A stretch of DNA of 64,000 bases from contig NW_017189752.1 in the NCBI RefSeq assembly GCF_001704415.2, forward strand, positions 186,001 to 250,000. The letters are read 5' to 3'. This DNA comes from Capra hircus (Eukaryota > Chordata > Mammalia > Artiodactyla > Bovidae). Position numbers and translations under genes: made by a program. This document shows positions 22,820 to 35,427 of this stretch, one piece after another. The notes beneath the pieces were generated by a model. It was not told the DNA's origin and ran no database searches. It worked only from the letters and a program-made list of their open reading frames with translations. Numbering within the stretch: the first letter of the stretch is position 1; the number at the start of each line of letters is the position of its first letter.

Positions 22820-23107
22820 GAGTCTTTAAATTTTTTTAAAATAATTTTTATTTATCAATTTTGGCTGTGCTGGGTCTTCACTGCTACTTGGGCTTTTCTC
22901 TAGTTGTGGAGAATGGGGCTGCTCTTCTAGGTGTACCTTCTCTTGAGGCGGAGCAGAGGCTTCAGTGGTTGCAGAGCACAGGCTCAGTAGTTGTAGTGCA
23001 CGAGCTTAGTTGCTCCGCGGCATGTGGGATCTTCCCAGACTAGGGATTGAACCTGTATCTCCTGCGTTGGCAGGTGCACTCTTTACCACTGAGTCACCAG
23101 AGAAAGC
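22820..23107 (-). repeat. CHR-type SINE
   Basis: TTTTGGCTGTGCTGGGTCTT to CTGAGTCACCAGAGAAAGCC. Confidence 0.85.
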
Positions 23108-23604
23108 CGAGATAGGGTCTTTATAGAGGTAATCAAGTTAGAATGAGGCCATGAGGGCAGCCTCAGTCCAGCCTGACTGGGGTCTTTATAAGAGGAACTT
23201 TCTGCAGACAGGCACAGAGAGGAGAGGATGCGTGGTGTGCTAGGAGAAGACGGCCATCAGCACTCTAAGCAGAGAGGCTGTGGCTGGATCCAGCCCCAGG
23301 ACACCAATCCTACTGGCACCTTGGCCTCAAGCTTCTGCCTCTGGAACTGGGAGACAAGTTTCAAGCATTTGAGCTGCCCAGTCTGTGGGGCTTGTCAGGG
23401 TAGCCCTGATGAACCAGCCCAGCAGTGTTTCCCAGTGCATGGGTGCCTTTGTTCACCTAGGAGAATGGAGGAGAGCCCAGCAGGCCTTTGCCTTGGTGCT
23501 TTCTGCACAGTTTAGAAGCTTGACGAACAGGACCTTCTCTGTGGGAACAGGTAGCTCTTGCTTCCTGAGAGGAACGAGACTTCTTCGGTCCTCCCACGAC
23601 CCAA

Positions 23605-23795
23605 GAGGAAGGGCCTTTGGGGCCCTGGTCAGAATCTGGCTCACCACTCACTATCTGGGGAACTTGGGCCAGGGACCTCACCCCCTCCTCTGCCTCAGTT
23701 TGCTAACCTGTCAAATGGGCCTGAGGCTGACGGTATTTAATTCAGAGAGTGTCAGGAGCCCTGGTGACTGATCCGTGTGAAGTGCTTAGACCGGG
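23605..23795 (+). repeat. MIR SINE
   Basis: CTCTGCCTCAGTTTGCTAAC and TGTCAAATGGGCCTGAGG. Confidence 0.7.
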
Positions 23796-23833
23796 ATTGT
23801 TGTTAATTATCATGAAGATGATAAATTAATTGA

Positions 23834-24048
23834 GGACTTCCCAGGTGCCACTAGAGGTAAAGAACCTGCCTGTCAGTGCAGCAGATGAAAGAGACATGGG
23901 TTTGATCCTGGGGTCTGGAAGATCCCTGGGGGAGGAAATGGCACATTACTCCAGTATTCTTGCCTGGAGAATTCTATGGATAGAGGATCCTGGTGGACTA
24001 TAGTCCATGGGGTCGCAGAGAGCTGGACATGACTGAGTGACTGAGCAC
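23834..24048 (+). repeat. Bov-tA SINE
   Basis: GGACTTCCCAGGTGCCACTA head to GCTGGACATGACTGAGTGAC tail. Confidence 0.9.
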
Positions 24049-24049
24049 A

Positions 24050-25375
24050 CGAGGATGAGGCCCTGGGGACGTTCTCCATCCTTGATCCCAGGCACCGGAA
24101 ACGCCAAGACCTCAGGGCCCTCTCCCTGCCCTCTGGAGTGGGGGGGTGTGAGAACACTGAGTCCATTGTGTCACCCGGAGGAGGCTGTTTGCAGTTGGCC
24201 TTATCCCCTTCCCACACACAGGCTATGTTCTGAAAGGGGACAAAGAGCCCCCCTGAAAGGGGCCACAGGAACTGTGCCATGGCAGAGGGGGCTGCTGGGC
24301 GGGGGCCGAGGGGGATGCAGGAGCTGGAGGCGGAAGTCACCCTGCTTGACTCTGCCAGCGCCAGGCAACAGTTTGAAATTGACAAAGGTTAATACTTGTG
24401 TCTCTCTCTGGGTGTCCTGTGGCTTTGAGCTTTTTTTCCTCCTGGGCCACCAGGGGGCTCCTGTCACTGTTGGTGCCTCTCTGTGTAATCCCCACTCCCT
24501 GCCCAGGGAAAGGACTGGGGCGTTACTCAGAGGCTGGAGGATTGGCTAGAAGGGCATACAAAGCATGGCCCCTCACTGTCCTAAAGGTGTCTACATTTTA
24601 AAAGCGAGACTTCATCATCTCAAGGGGATTTGAAGTTGGTGGAGTTTCAGGTCAGATGGAGAGGGGAGGGAAAAAGCTTTGAGTGGTTGGGGAAGTGACC
24701 AAGACATTGCTTTATAAAAAAGGCCGAGGACTGCCTCCTGCATTCATCACACTGCAGTCTTCATCCACGCTGAATCCATCAGGAGTGACTCTGCCACCAG
24801 TGGGGCATGCTGGAAGGGACAGCATGTCTTGAAGCATGAAGAGCAGTCTGGCTTGTTGGGCGGCTACAGGAACTGCTAGCTTGCAGTCCATCCCCCACCC
24901 CGCCGCCCGTGCTGTGACAGGTCCAAAGTCCGCTCCTTTGGGCCCCTGTGATTCTGGGTCACACACCTATGGTGGGGTGTCAGCCAGAATGCCGGCCAGC
25001 TGCTCAGAGGAGGAGATGTGTCTTTATATTTGTCAACCCAGTTTTTTTCTGGGGTTTAAAGCAATAAGGGAAAAATCAAGATGAATTGAGCAGTTAAGGA
25101 AACCCCCAGAGCCTAGTAGGGGAAAGCAAGCCATGCCTTCCAAACTCACATTGAGGCAAAGGATAGAACTGGTATGGGAAAGGCATACAGTCAAAGAAGC
25201 ATGTCCCGACTTCTCTCATTTTCATCTAGTGAGTTGAGTATGGTTTACATATTCTTTTTATCCGGTATATATGCACAGACAAGCTGTTTTTCTTGTATTT
25301 TTGAGTTTGCCTCTGCAGTGATGGCCAAAGCATTGAGCTCACTGCTTGATAGAGTTTTCTGTCTTGATGGATGTA
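24050..25375. other. Leader intron, no gene seen
   Basis: Single-copy, moderately GC-rich. 170-codon frames on both strands start in or cross the Bov-tA copy and are not supported as genes. Confidence 0.5.
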
Positions 25376-25463
25376 AATTTTTTGTTTTTTTTTTGAAAAA
25401 GTGTTTATTGAAATATAGTTGATTTACAGTGTTGTATTAGTTTCAGGTATATAGCAAAGTGAT

Positions 25464-25509
<46 letters not shown>

Positions 25510-26550
25510 TTTTTTCTACATTCTTTTCCATTATAAGTTATTACAAGATATTGCATAGAGTTCCTTGTGGTATAGAGTAGATCTTTGTTATTGATCTATT
25601 TTGTATATAGTAGTGTGTGTATTTTAATTCCAAACTCCCTCCCTATCCTTTTCCTCTTTTGTAACCATAAGTTTGTGTTCTGTGTCTGTGGGTCTTTCTT
25701 TTTTTATAATTAAATTTATTTATTTTAAATTGAAGGATAATTGCTTTACAGTATTGGGTTGTTTTCTGCCAGATATTAACTTGAATCAGCCATATATCCC
25801 CTCCCACTTGAACCTCCCTCCCACCCCATCCCATCCTTCTAGGTTATTACAGAGCTCTGGTTTGAGTTCCCTGAGTCATACAGCAAATCTGTGGGTATAT
25901 TTCTGTTTTGTAAATAAGTTCAAGTGGATCATTTTTTAAGATTACACATATAAGGGATATCATATGATATTTGTCCTCTAACTTTCTTCACTTAGTGTGG
26001 TCATCTCTAGGTCTAGATGGATGTAGTTTTTAAAATTTATTTTTAATCGGAGGATAATTGCCTTACAATGTTGTATAGGTTTCTGCCATACATTAACATG
26101 AATCAGACACAAGTATACATATGTATCCTCCCTCTTGAACCTCCCTCCCACCTCCCACCCCATCCCACCCCTCTAGGTTGTTACTGAGCCCCAGTTTCAG
26201 CTCCCTGGGTCGTACAGCAAATTCCCCCGGCTATATATTTTACATATGGTACTATATATGAGTTCCCCCTGGCTATATATTTTACATATGGTACTGTATA
26301 TGTTTCCATGCTAATCTGTCAGTTGGTCCCACCCTCTCCTTCCCCCACTGTGTCCACAAGTTTGTTCTCTCTGTCTGCGTCTCCATTGCTGCCCTGCAAA
26401 TAGGTTCATCAGCACCATTTTTCTATTTTCCATGTATATGCATTAATATATGATATTTGTTTTTCTCTTTCTGACCTACTTCACTCTGTATAACAGGCTC
26501 GCAGTTTATCCACCTCATTAGAACTGACTCAAATTCGTTCCTTTTTGTGG
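25376..26550 (-). repeat. L1 3'-end cluster with TA microsatellite
   Basis: One L1 3' end (25376-25700) carries an internal (TA)n at about 25469-25508. A younger ruminant L1 tail follows at 25701-25985 and another at 26020-26550 (GGAGGATAATTGCCTTACAA; CATTAACATGAATCAGACAC). The last contains a tandem duplication of roughly 50 bases around 26225-26305. Confidence 0.8.
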
Positions 26551-26554
26551 CTGT

Positions 26555-26757
26555 GTAGTGCTTGATTGCTCAGTCATCTCTGACTCTTTGCAACCCCATG
26601 GACTGTAGCCCGCCAGGTCCCTTCATCCATGGAATTTTCCAGGCAAGAATACTGCCGTGGGTTGCTATTTTCTTCTCCAGGGGATCTTCCCAAACGAGGG
26701 ATCAAACCTGGGTCTCTCCTGCATTGTAGGTGGATTCTTTACCCTCACAGGGAAGTG
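26555..26757 (-). repeat. Bov-tA SINE
   Basis: GTGCTTGATTGCTCAGTCAT to CCTCACAGGGAAGTG. A MER5A-like piece follows at 26800-26905. Confidence 0.9.
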
Positions 26758-26905
26758 TCTAAAAGGCTCCTTTGATCCACTTTTGGATTAAGGCAAAGAA
26801 TTTCAGCGCTGTTGGCATTTGGGGCTGTCCTATGCATTGTAGGATATTGAGCAGCATCTTACGCTAGATGCCAGCAGCATACCTCATCAAATGTGAACCA
26901 CTGCA

Positions 26906-27531
26906 CTGGTCTGTCCGTCTTTGGTGTCTGCTGCCCGGCCTCATTCCTTCCTGCAACCCCAAACCTGCCCTAACAGTGGTGGCTCCCAGGTTAGCCACTT
27001 CCTTCAAAGGAGGGACCTGGTTTTTCCCACCATCTGCCCGTGGCTTTGTGTGGGTCCCTTGCTCACTCCCCAGTCAGTGGCTGTGCACGGTGGTTGGAGA
27101 CTTTCATTGGTCAGCCTGGGTCATGTGCCCACATGGCAGGGAGTGGGGGCAGCTTTGGTACCAAATGGGCGGAAGGACGATTTTAGGGGGTGAGAATGGC
27201 CCACTCTTGCACCCCTGTGTGGAGCTAAATGCTCGACTGGGCCGTCATCCACTCAGTAACAAGCTCATCTGTCAAATGCCAGGTGCCATCCTTTCCTGAC
27301 CCATCCCCAGGCTACCCTCAGAGGGTGTTCAGCCCTTTTTCAAGTGAGCAACCTGGACTCTACCGGGCCGAAGATGTGCCCACATTGGCCTGCAGGGCCC
27401 CGGGATCCTAATCCCCTAATCCCTCTTCAGTTTCTTCCCCCCAGGTCGCCTTCCACAGGGCTGTCACAGAGCTGTTTCAGAGCGTCCTGTTCTTCTCTGG
27501 ACACTTCTGCGCTTCGGAGGAAAGTGAGCAG
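26906..27531. other. Leader intron, no gene seen
   Basis: GC-richer single-copy sequence; the 143-codon frame at 26868-27299 starts in a MER5A remnant and has no recognised domain. Confidence 0.45.
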
Positions 27532-27820
27532 GACGTCCCTGGTGATCCAGTGGTTAAGACTTCACCTTCCAGTGCAGGGAGTATGGGTCCCATCCCTGGT
27601 GGAGCGCTAAGATCCCAGATGCCTCAAAGCTAAAAAAAAAACAAACCTGAATATAATATGGAAACAATATTGTAACAAACTCAGTAAAGACTTTAAAAAT
27701 GATCCACATCAAAAAATACCTAAAAAAAAATAAACCCCAGAACATTATATAGAAATAACACTGTAACAAATTCAATACAGACTTAAAGATTATCTGCCTT
27801 GAAAAAAAAAAAAAAACTTT
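27532..27820 (+). repeat. CHR-type SINE with duplicated tail
   Basis: GGACGTCCCTGGTGATCCAG head. The A-rich tail unit appears twice in diverged form (TATTGTAACAAACTCAGTAA and CACTGTAACAAATTCAATAC). Confidence 0.75.
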
Positions 27821-28199
27821 TTTAAAAGAAGTGAGCGTTTTTTAGACAGCCCCAGAGTACCTGCCCATCGAATGGGAGCTTCCCTTGCCACCATAGTCCC
27901 TTTGGACCCAAACTTCCATGACCATGAAGAGTGGGGAAGGGCTTGTGCTCCAAGGAAAAATGACACTGCCGTCACTGTAAGAAATAATAGATGCCCTGGG
28001 CAAAAGCCACAGATGAGAATCACGCCTGAGAATCTGCTTTTACTGATGAGCAGGTCACATTTTCAGACACTTCTTCAAATTGCAAAGTATAGCAAACACT
28101 CCCCGAAGTGCATAACACCTAAGTGTATGGCTTGATGGATTGTACAAGAAGCGTCCATGCCTCCACCCCACTTATAATGTATATGATTCCTTGTAGATG

Positions 28200-28336
28200 G
28201 GATCACTGGAGGAGGAAATGGCAACTCACTCCAGCATTCTTGCCGGGAAAATCCCATGGACAGGGAAATCTGGCGGGCTACAGTTCATGGGGTCTCAAAG
28301 AATTGGACCTGACTGAGTGGCTGAGCACTCACAGAT
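28200..28336 (+). repeat. Bov-tA body fragment
   Basis: CTGGAGGAGGAAATGGCAAC to GACCTGACTGAGTGGCTGAG; the tRNA-like head is missing. Confidence 0.85.
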
Positions 28337-28436
28337 GAGATCACAGTCCAGATTCTAACGGGTCTCAACTCTGATCAGCAGGCTTGTGAGAGCTGCCCAT
28401 TACAAGTACATTTAGGGAAGCACTGGAGTCAGAGGG

Positions 28437-28575
28437 TGATTATTGAGTCAATGGACATGAGTTTGAGCCAACTCTGGGAGATGGCGAAGGGCAGGGAAGC
28501 CTGGCGTGCTGCAGTCCATGGGGTCGTAGAGAGTCGGACACGACTGAGTGCCTGAACAACAGCAGCAACAGAAGC
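28437..28575 (+). repeat. BovB 3'-end fragment
   Basis: TTGAGTCAATGGACATGAGT to CGGACACGACTGAGTGCCTG and a CAACAGCAGCAACAG tail. Confidence 0.88.
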
Positions 28576-30184
28576 TGAGAAGCCATTGAAGGTGACAGAG
28601 GAGTGACCACAGGTCACAGTGGAAATTGCTGTTGAGTTGGCTCAGGGCACAGAGCCCAAGCTGTGGGCTGTGGAGACAGGACTTCCCGTGACCTCAGGCA
28701 GGAGTAAGGGCTAAAGGAAGCTGAGGGAAGGATGGCAGGGGAGGCAGGGAAGGGTACTGGTTGCAGCAGATGGAGAAAAGAGGAAGGCTCTGCCCAGCAG
28801 ACTCATCTGCTGGTGGCAGCAGGGCTGCTTGCAGAGCACCCTCTGGTGGCCCAGTGTTGCAATGACACCCTCTCTGAGCCCAGGGGCGCTTAGGCTGGTG
28901 GCCTTCAGAGAAGTGGCCGGCAGGCATCAGCCCTGAGGTTAGTGCCTGGTGTAATCCATGCAAGTTGCAAGAAAAGCGACTTTGTAAAGGCTGCTTGTGG
29001 TTGGTTGATGGAGCCTCTGGAAAATCTGTAAGACTTGCAGTGTTCTTGCAGTTGTTTTTTTTTTTTTCAGTTGCCATCCAAGGTCTGGCTCTGAACTCAG
29101 TGTTCTTCCTTTTCCACCATGTCCTGTGAATATGTGTGACCTCTAGCCCTGATGACCTTGACCACTTTGTCAGAGAGATGCTATGACCTTATTTTTATTG
29201 ACATGCCAGGAGCATCTGCCGTCTTGAAGCATTAGGATAGCTAATTAGTTGGAGAAACTTCTCTGATAGTAAGATGTCATAGAAACGTGTGTGTGTGTGT
29301 GTGTGTGTGTAGAACTACCTTTTGTTTCCCTGAAGCTTTCAGGTTGAAATGTTGCTAGTGAGGTCCTGTGGTTGCATTTCCGGGATCTCATCCTTCCCTT
29401 CCAGAATCCTGTGCGAGATGGCTGCGCCTCTTTATCTTTGTGAATTCCCAGTGGATTCTGATGCTTCTTTTGCTGTTTCTGTTGGTAGGTGAGGCTTTCA
29501 GGGCTGTCAGTGACTCTGACAGCTTGGATAGGGGTTGGGCCAGTAGCAGATGCCCCGTGAGTGCTTGTGTGAAGCAGGGCCAGCAGCCCCCAGCCACCAG
29601 CTTGCTGCCTGTTTCTGTAAGTCACATGTTGGGGCACCCGGGCACACGCCTTCTTTCCATTCTATCTGGGCTTCTTTGAGCTTCAGTGACCAAAGGACCA
29701 ACTGGAGTAATTGTGACCAAGATTGTATGGCCCCCTGAGCTTGAAAGAGTCCCCATCTGGCCCTTTGTAGGAAACATTTGCCAGCCCCTGAAGGGCAGTT
29801 ACGTTACTGTGAGGAGGAAGGAGAAAGGTGGTGAAGCCGGACTGCTAGAAGGGTTTATGAAGCCAGGAGGAGAATTTGGTAGCAGTTTCTACCATGCCCA
29901 CCCTGCCAAAGGAACCTGCTGGAACTCCCCCTCAAGTGACCAGCCTTCCTTGTCGACTGGAGACTTTTAATCTGAATTATGACTTTGCATTCCACCTGCT
30001 CAAGTCATCTGGGGATTAGCTAGTAGAGTCGGTAGGCAAAAAAGTTATCACAGTCTGACTTGGGAGAGGAACTGGCATGAACGTTGTCAGGGTCTCATGG
30101 CACCCGGCCCTGCTGAGCAGAGAGAGGAGGGGACAGGTGGAAGGGTTTTTTGCAACTTCTTGGAGGGGATGTACGTGGAAAATG
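28576..30184. other. Leader intron, mostly unassigned, with a GT microsatellite
   Basis: (GT)n at 29287-29310. A scrap resembling the end of a hAT-like element lies near 29755-29790. No gene seen. Confidence 0.45.
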
Positions 30185-30330
30185 ATGGCGGCATGATGTG
30201 TAATTGATGGAGGCACCATGTATATTGGTTCCAAGTGGGAAATCAGCCCAGTGTCCATCCACAGGAGAATGGATAAACTCATTGGGGTTTGTTTCCAGCA
30301 TCGAATACCATAGAATAGAAAGAGGCAAAG
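30185..30330 (+). repeat. L1-like fragment (tentative)
   Basis: Short diverged L1 3'-like sequence (CCAGTGTCCATCCACAGG, AATGGATAAACTC). Confidence 0.45.
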
Positions 30331-30334
30331 TACG

Positions 30335-30645
30335 TCATCTTGTGGACCAAATCCAGCTCATCCCCTGAGCCAAGAATGAGCTCAGAATGGTTTTTACATT
30401 TTTAATGATCAAAAGAAACTGAAAGAATATTTTTTTGTGACAGGTGAAGATTATATGAAATTCAAACTTCAGTGTCCATGAATCAAGTTTTATTGACACA
30501 CAGTCCCAGTCATTCATTTGTGTATTGTCTCTGGCTGCTTCTACGTGACAGAGGCAGAGTTGAGTAGTCCTTGTCAGAAGCCACGTGGCCCACAAACCTC
30601 CAAACCTTTGCTATCTGGCCCTTAATGGAGAAAATTTGCTGTTGA
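30335..30645 (-). repeat. hAT-like non-autonomous DNA transposon
   Basis: Matches an old MER-type element by GGCAGAGTTGAGTAGTCCTT, CCACGTGGCCCACAAACCTC and CTATCTGGCCCTTAATGG. Orientation assigned arbitrarily. Confidence 0.55.
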
Positions 30646-30654
30646 AGAGCATAG

Positions 30655-31520
30655 AGAATGAGCAAATGGTAATTAGACAAACTCAACAACATGCATAGAT
30701 CTTATAACATAGAATAAAAGAAGCTGGAAACAAAAGAATCCATTTATATAAAATTCAAAAACAGGCCAAATTAATCTGTGGTATGAGGATAGTGAATACC
30801 TTTAAGGGTGGAGGAAGGCCTGGAAGGGCCCATGAGGGAGCTTCTGGAGGCTGGTCATGTTCTGTTCTTGATCTGGATGCCAGTTATGTGGGGGATTTCA
30901 GTTTGTGAAAATTTGTTGAGGTGTATACTTAGGATTTTTGCCTGTTTATAAACATGTTTATTTCAATAAAAAAGACTTCACTGAGAAAAGTGGTTTCAGT
31001 CTGGCAGCTCCTCAAAGAGTTAAGCATACAGTTTCCATATCACCCAGTAATTTTACTTCTAGGTGTCTACCCAAGAGAACTAAAAATACATGTTTGCATG
31101 AACACTTGAATGATCATAGCAGCATTAGTCACAATAGCCCCCAATTGCAAACAGCCCGGATGTCCATCAGCTGTTGAACGGATAAACACAATGTGGTCTG
31201 GCCACACAATGAAATATTACTCATAAAAAGGAGTGAAGCGTTGATGGTCCAACATGGATGAACCTTGAAAACATTATGATAAGAGAAAGAAGCCCAGCAC
31301 AAAAGACACACATGACATGATTCTGTTTCTATGAAATGTCCAGATGAGTGCTTACCAGGGGCTAGGCCAAGAGAGTGACTACTCTGGGCATGAGCTTACT
31401 TTTAGAGAATAAAAGTTCTGGAGTTAGATAGTAATGATGGTTGTAGGACCTGGTGAATGTATTAAATCCCACTGTAAAAGGGTGAATATTATGTTATGTG
31501 AATTATATCTAAAAATATGT
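30655..31520 (+). repeat. L1 3' sequence
   Basis: Sense L1 motifs GTTGAACGGATAAACACAAT and CAATGAAATATTACTCATAA, and a 3'-UTR piece upstream. Confidence 0.7.
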
Positions 31521-32914
31521 AGAAAAAGAACAATCGCTATCACCCCCTGTGCATCTCTGTAAGCCAAAAGGAAAAGGCTCCAAGACGGCAGCCACCTTGT
31601 TTGCTCTTCCGTGCCCGTCTTCCAAATACAGGTGACACAAAGGTTGACCAGGGGAAGGTCTGACTTTTCCACAGGGTAATCCAGACCTGCCCCCAGGCCA
31701 GCTGAGTAGCGCAGAGCAGTTTCTAGAATGTAGCTAAAATGAGGACATTCGATTTGCTGCTTCTGTTTACTAAAACTGGAGTTCTACCAAAACCAGGGCA
31801 TAACAGAAGATTGTAAATAACTTGCTTCTTGGACTTCCCCGGTGATTATGCCCATATGCCCAGCTCCACACCCCACTTTCCTGATTGCTCTTTCCATCTG
31901 GTCTGATTGGAGAAAAATTAGAGTGGCAGCTACTGGTACGCATGCACTTCCATCAAAGAAGGGAACACGGACTCTTGGCTTCTTGCTGGTTATAAGATTC
32001 CCCTACTTACCCGGGGCTCACTTTTTCTGTGTGTTTAGTAATCTCTTGTGTGTTATACTTCTGGATTCCCATTTGTAAGTATGAAGAGCAATATGCTCAC
32101 ATATATTACTATAATTTTTGAGGATGTGAGATTATCACTCAGATGATCTCATTTTAACTTTGCCAACAGGGAAGAGTATATTTTTTTAAAAGATGCTTTT
32201 CTGCTCTGTAATAACTGATATAAACAGTTGGCGGTAAAGATAGCTCTGAAATTTCTGGAAAGTCCCCTAAGCTTAACCAATATCTGTACAGAGACAAAAA
32301 GTTTTGAGGAATTAAAAAATGTTTGCTTGTCCCCACACATGTGAAAGGGGCTAGTAGTAAGTTTCAGGCTCTGTGTCATGTGCGTGCGCTCTGGAGTGGA
32401 AAGCACCTGAGAAACAGTCCAGCCCAGGACTCTGGGTTTTGAGAGGAGGGAGTGAGGGTCAGTGGAGATCAGTGGCGCTCACACAGCCAGATGGGATTAA
32501 TGCCGATTTCTCTGTTAGTGAAAATAGATGTCTTTCATTTGAAAGAAAATAGTCTCTGATAAATGTAAAGACTTTGAAGAGTTTTCAGGAAAAGATATTT
32601 AAAATGCCAGGCATGGGTTCATGTTTTAATGGCCTCACGGGTTCTTGGTAAACAGAAATCACCAAGGGTCCCCCAGAAGTTCAGTTTGACTTTGCTTAAT
32701 CTCCTTGAGCAGAAATGGGATCCATCAGGTTGCTTCTGTCAGCTGCAGACATCAAAGGATGGATTAGATAAACTGTGAGAACGAGGGAACGTGTGGGGTG
32801 GTAAGGAAACGTGTTTTCATGAAACACTTCAGGTTTTTCATTTGACAAACGGTTGTGAAGCCCCAGCAATCCTGTATCAGGAGTAAAGTGCTTCACAAAT
32901 GTCTGCCCTTTAAG
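31521..32914. other. Leader intron, no feature seen
   Basis: AT-rich single-copy sequence without recognised repeats or open frames worth reporting. Confidence 0.45.
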
Positions 32915-33120
32915 TGTGCTAACAAAATTCGGAGGTAGATGCTGTTAGACCGCCCCTACCCCTGCCCCCGCCCCCAAATTCAGAGATGGGTAGACCAAGG
33001 CACAGTAAGGTTAAGCAGCTAGCTTAAGATCACAGAGCTACTCAGTGGCAGAGCTGAGATTTGAACCAAGGCAGTGCTGTTTCAAAGCCTGTGTTTTTAA
33101 CCACTATGCCATGGTGCCTT
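32915..33120 (-). repeat. MIR SINE
   Basis: Antisense core: CAGAGATGGGTAGACCAAGG, GTTAAGCAGCTAGCTTAAG, GTTTTTAACCACTATGCCAT. Confidence 0.8.
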
Positions 33121-33404
33121 TCCAGTGGTAATTATTCAAAAAATGTAGAGGGGAAAAGCATGAAATTAAACAGCCAGATATGTGATACTTTGAAGTCTTT
33201 TAAAATATATCTGTGAAGAAAATATACCAGCATGTTACAGTGAATCTCTCTCTGAAGTATTGAAAGGTTGCTGCTAGGAGCCGTGAACAACGCTGGGATT
33301 CTTGGCCTCCGGAGGAGAGGAATTCGATCTAGAGCCAGTGACAAGGCTTGATTGCTCAGAACTTTTCGTGTAATAAAGTTTTATTAAAGTGTAAAAAACC
33401 ACAG

Positions 33405-33776
33405 ATTTTTGAACTGTGGTACTGGAGAAGACTCTTGGGAGTCCCTTGGACAGCAAGGAGATCAATCCAGTCAATCTTAGATGAAATCAGTCCTAAATGT
33501 TCATTGGAAGGACTGATGCTGAAGCTGAAGCTCCAATACTTTGGCTACTAGATGTGAAGAGATGACTCACTGGAAAAGAACCTGATGCTGGGAAAGATTG
33601 AAGGCAGGAGGAGAAGGGGATGACAGAGGATGAGATGGTTGGATGGCATCACCGACTCCATGGACATGAGTTTGAGCAAGCTCTGGGAGTTAGTGATGGA
33701 CAGGGAAGCCTGGCATTGCTGCAGTCCATGGGATCGCAAAGAGTTGGACACGACTGAGTGACTGAACTGAACTGAA
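33405..33776 (+). repeat. BovB 3'-end fragment in LTR
   Basis: TTTGAACTGTGGTACTGGAG to GACTGAGTGACTGAACTGAA. Confidence 0.92.
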
Positions 33777-33875
33777 AATATAAAAGAGATAGAGAAAGCT
33801 TCTGACACAGACATCAGGAGGGGACAGAAAGAGTGCCTCCTTGCTAGTTTTAGCAAGGAGTTATATACCTATTGG

Positions 33876-35193
33876 TCAGTCAGTCAGTTCAGTCTCTCAG
33901 TCATGTCCGACTCTTTCTGACCCCATGAACCACAGCCCACCAGACCACCCTGTCCATCACCAATTCCCGGAGTTCACACAAACTCAACGTCCATTGAGTT
34001 GGTGATGCCATCCAACCATCTCATCCTCTGTCAACCCCTTCTCCTCCTGCCTTCAATCTTTCCCAGCATCAGTGTCTTTTCAAATGAGTCATCTCTTCAC
34101 ATGAGGTGGCCAAAGTACTGGAGTTTCAGCTTCAACATCAGTCCTTCCAATGAACACCCAGGACTGATCTCCTTTAGGATGGACTGGTTGGATCTCCTTG
34201 CAGTCCAAGGGACTCTCAAGAGTCTTCACCAACACCACAGTTCAAAACCATCAATTCTTCGGCTCTCAGCTTTCTTCACAGTCCAACTCTCACAGCCATA
34301 CATGACCACTGGAAAAACCATAGCCTTGACTAGATGGACCTTTGTTGGCAAAGTAATGTCTCTGCTTTTGAATATGCTATCTAGGTTGGTCATAACTTTC
34401 CTTCCAAGGAGTAAGCTTCTTTTAATTTCATGGCTGCATCTGCAGGGATTTTGGAGCCCCCCAAAATAAAGTCTGACACTGTTTCCACTGTTTCCCCATC
34501 TATTTCCCATGATGTGATGGGACCAGATGCCATGATCTTCGTTTTCTGAATGTTGAGCTTTAAGCCAACTTTTTCCTCTCCTCTTTCACTTTCATCAAGA
34601 GGCTTTTTAGTTCCTCTTCACTTTCTGCCATAAGGGTGGTATCGTCTGCATATCTGAGGTTATTGATATTTCTCCCGGCAATCTTGATTCCAGCTTGTGT
34701 TTCTTCCAGTCAGCGTTTCTCATGATGTACTCTGCATATAAGTTAAATAAGCAGGATGACAATATAGAGCCTTGACGTACTCCTTTTCCCATTTGGAACC
34801 AGTCTGTTGTTCATGTCCCGTTCTAACTGTTGCTTCCTGACCTGCATACAGATTTCTCAAGAGGCAGGTCAGGTGGTCTGGTATTCCTATCTCTTTCAGA
34901 ATTTTCCACAGTTTATTGTGATCCACACAGTCAAAGGCTTTGGCATAGTCAATAAAGCAGAAATAGATGTTTTTCTGGAACTCTCTTGCTTTTTCAATGA
35001 TCCAGCAGATGTTAGCAAGTTCATCTCTGGTTCCTCTGCCTTTTCTAAAACCAGCTTGAACATTAGGGAGTTCACGGTTCACGTATTGCTGAAGTCTGGC
35101 TTGGAGAATTTTGAGCATTACTTTTACTAATGTGTGAGATGAGTGCAGTTGTGTGGTAATTTGAGCATTCTTTGGCATTGCCTTTTTTGGGGA
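33876..35193 (-). mobile_element. BovB LINE, 5'-truncated, with reverse-transcriptase remnant
   Basis: About 1.3 kb antisense. The minus-strand frame at 34720-35286 reads the RTE-type RT core: LQQYVNRELPNVQAGFRKGRG then FIDYAKAFDCVDHNKLWKIL and LLRNLYAGQEATVRTG. The frame breaks after this, before the catalytic-loop region completes, and the 5' half with the endonuclease is absent, so the copy is dead. It faces the next BovB copy head to head. Confidence 0.92.
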
Positions 35194-35427
35194 AAGAAAT
35201 ATAGCTATTAGCAAGTTGCTAATTAGAGAAAGGAAACACCTCAAAACTGAGAGAGCTACATCAGGCCCCTCACCCACAACATGCATTTTGAGATGGCATC
35301 AGCACAAGGTGAGTCATCCCAGGCCGTAAAACAATTGACATGAATCTTGAAGAAAGGCAAATTTCCAAGCAAATGCATAGTTCATTAACATAGCTTAAGA
35401 CATTTCCATAAGAAAAATTGCCGCACT

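Larger units (their letters stand above)
22490..23405 (+). mobile_element. MLT1-type MaLR LTR split by BovB and CHR
   Basis: GCTGTTATGGGCTGAAACCG starts the LTR; it resumes at 23109 with GAGATAGGGTCTTTATAGAG and ends near AGCTGCCCAGTCTGTGG. The gap holds antisense BovB 22573-22815 and antisense CHR SINE 22820-23107. Confidence 0.75.

Noticed and set aside
24037..24549. 170-codon plus-strand frame, with a 170-codon minus-strand frame at 23873-24385
   Set aside because: Both run through a Bov-tA copy, show no domain, and lie in intronic GC-rich DNA.
25469..25508. CRISPR-like or regularly spaced repeat array
   Set aside because: It is a plain TA microsatellite. No array of direct repeats with unique spacers exists anywhere in this vertebrate window.
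34720..35286. 188-codon minus-strand frame with reverse-transcriptase motifs as a host gene
   Set aside because: It is the RT part of a 5'-truncated BovB LINE with BovB sequence on both sides; no endonuclease, frame broken downstream.
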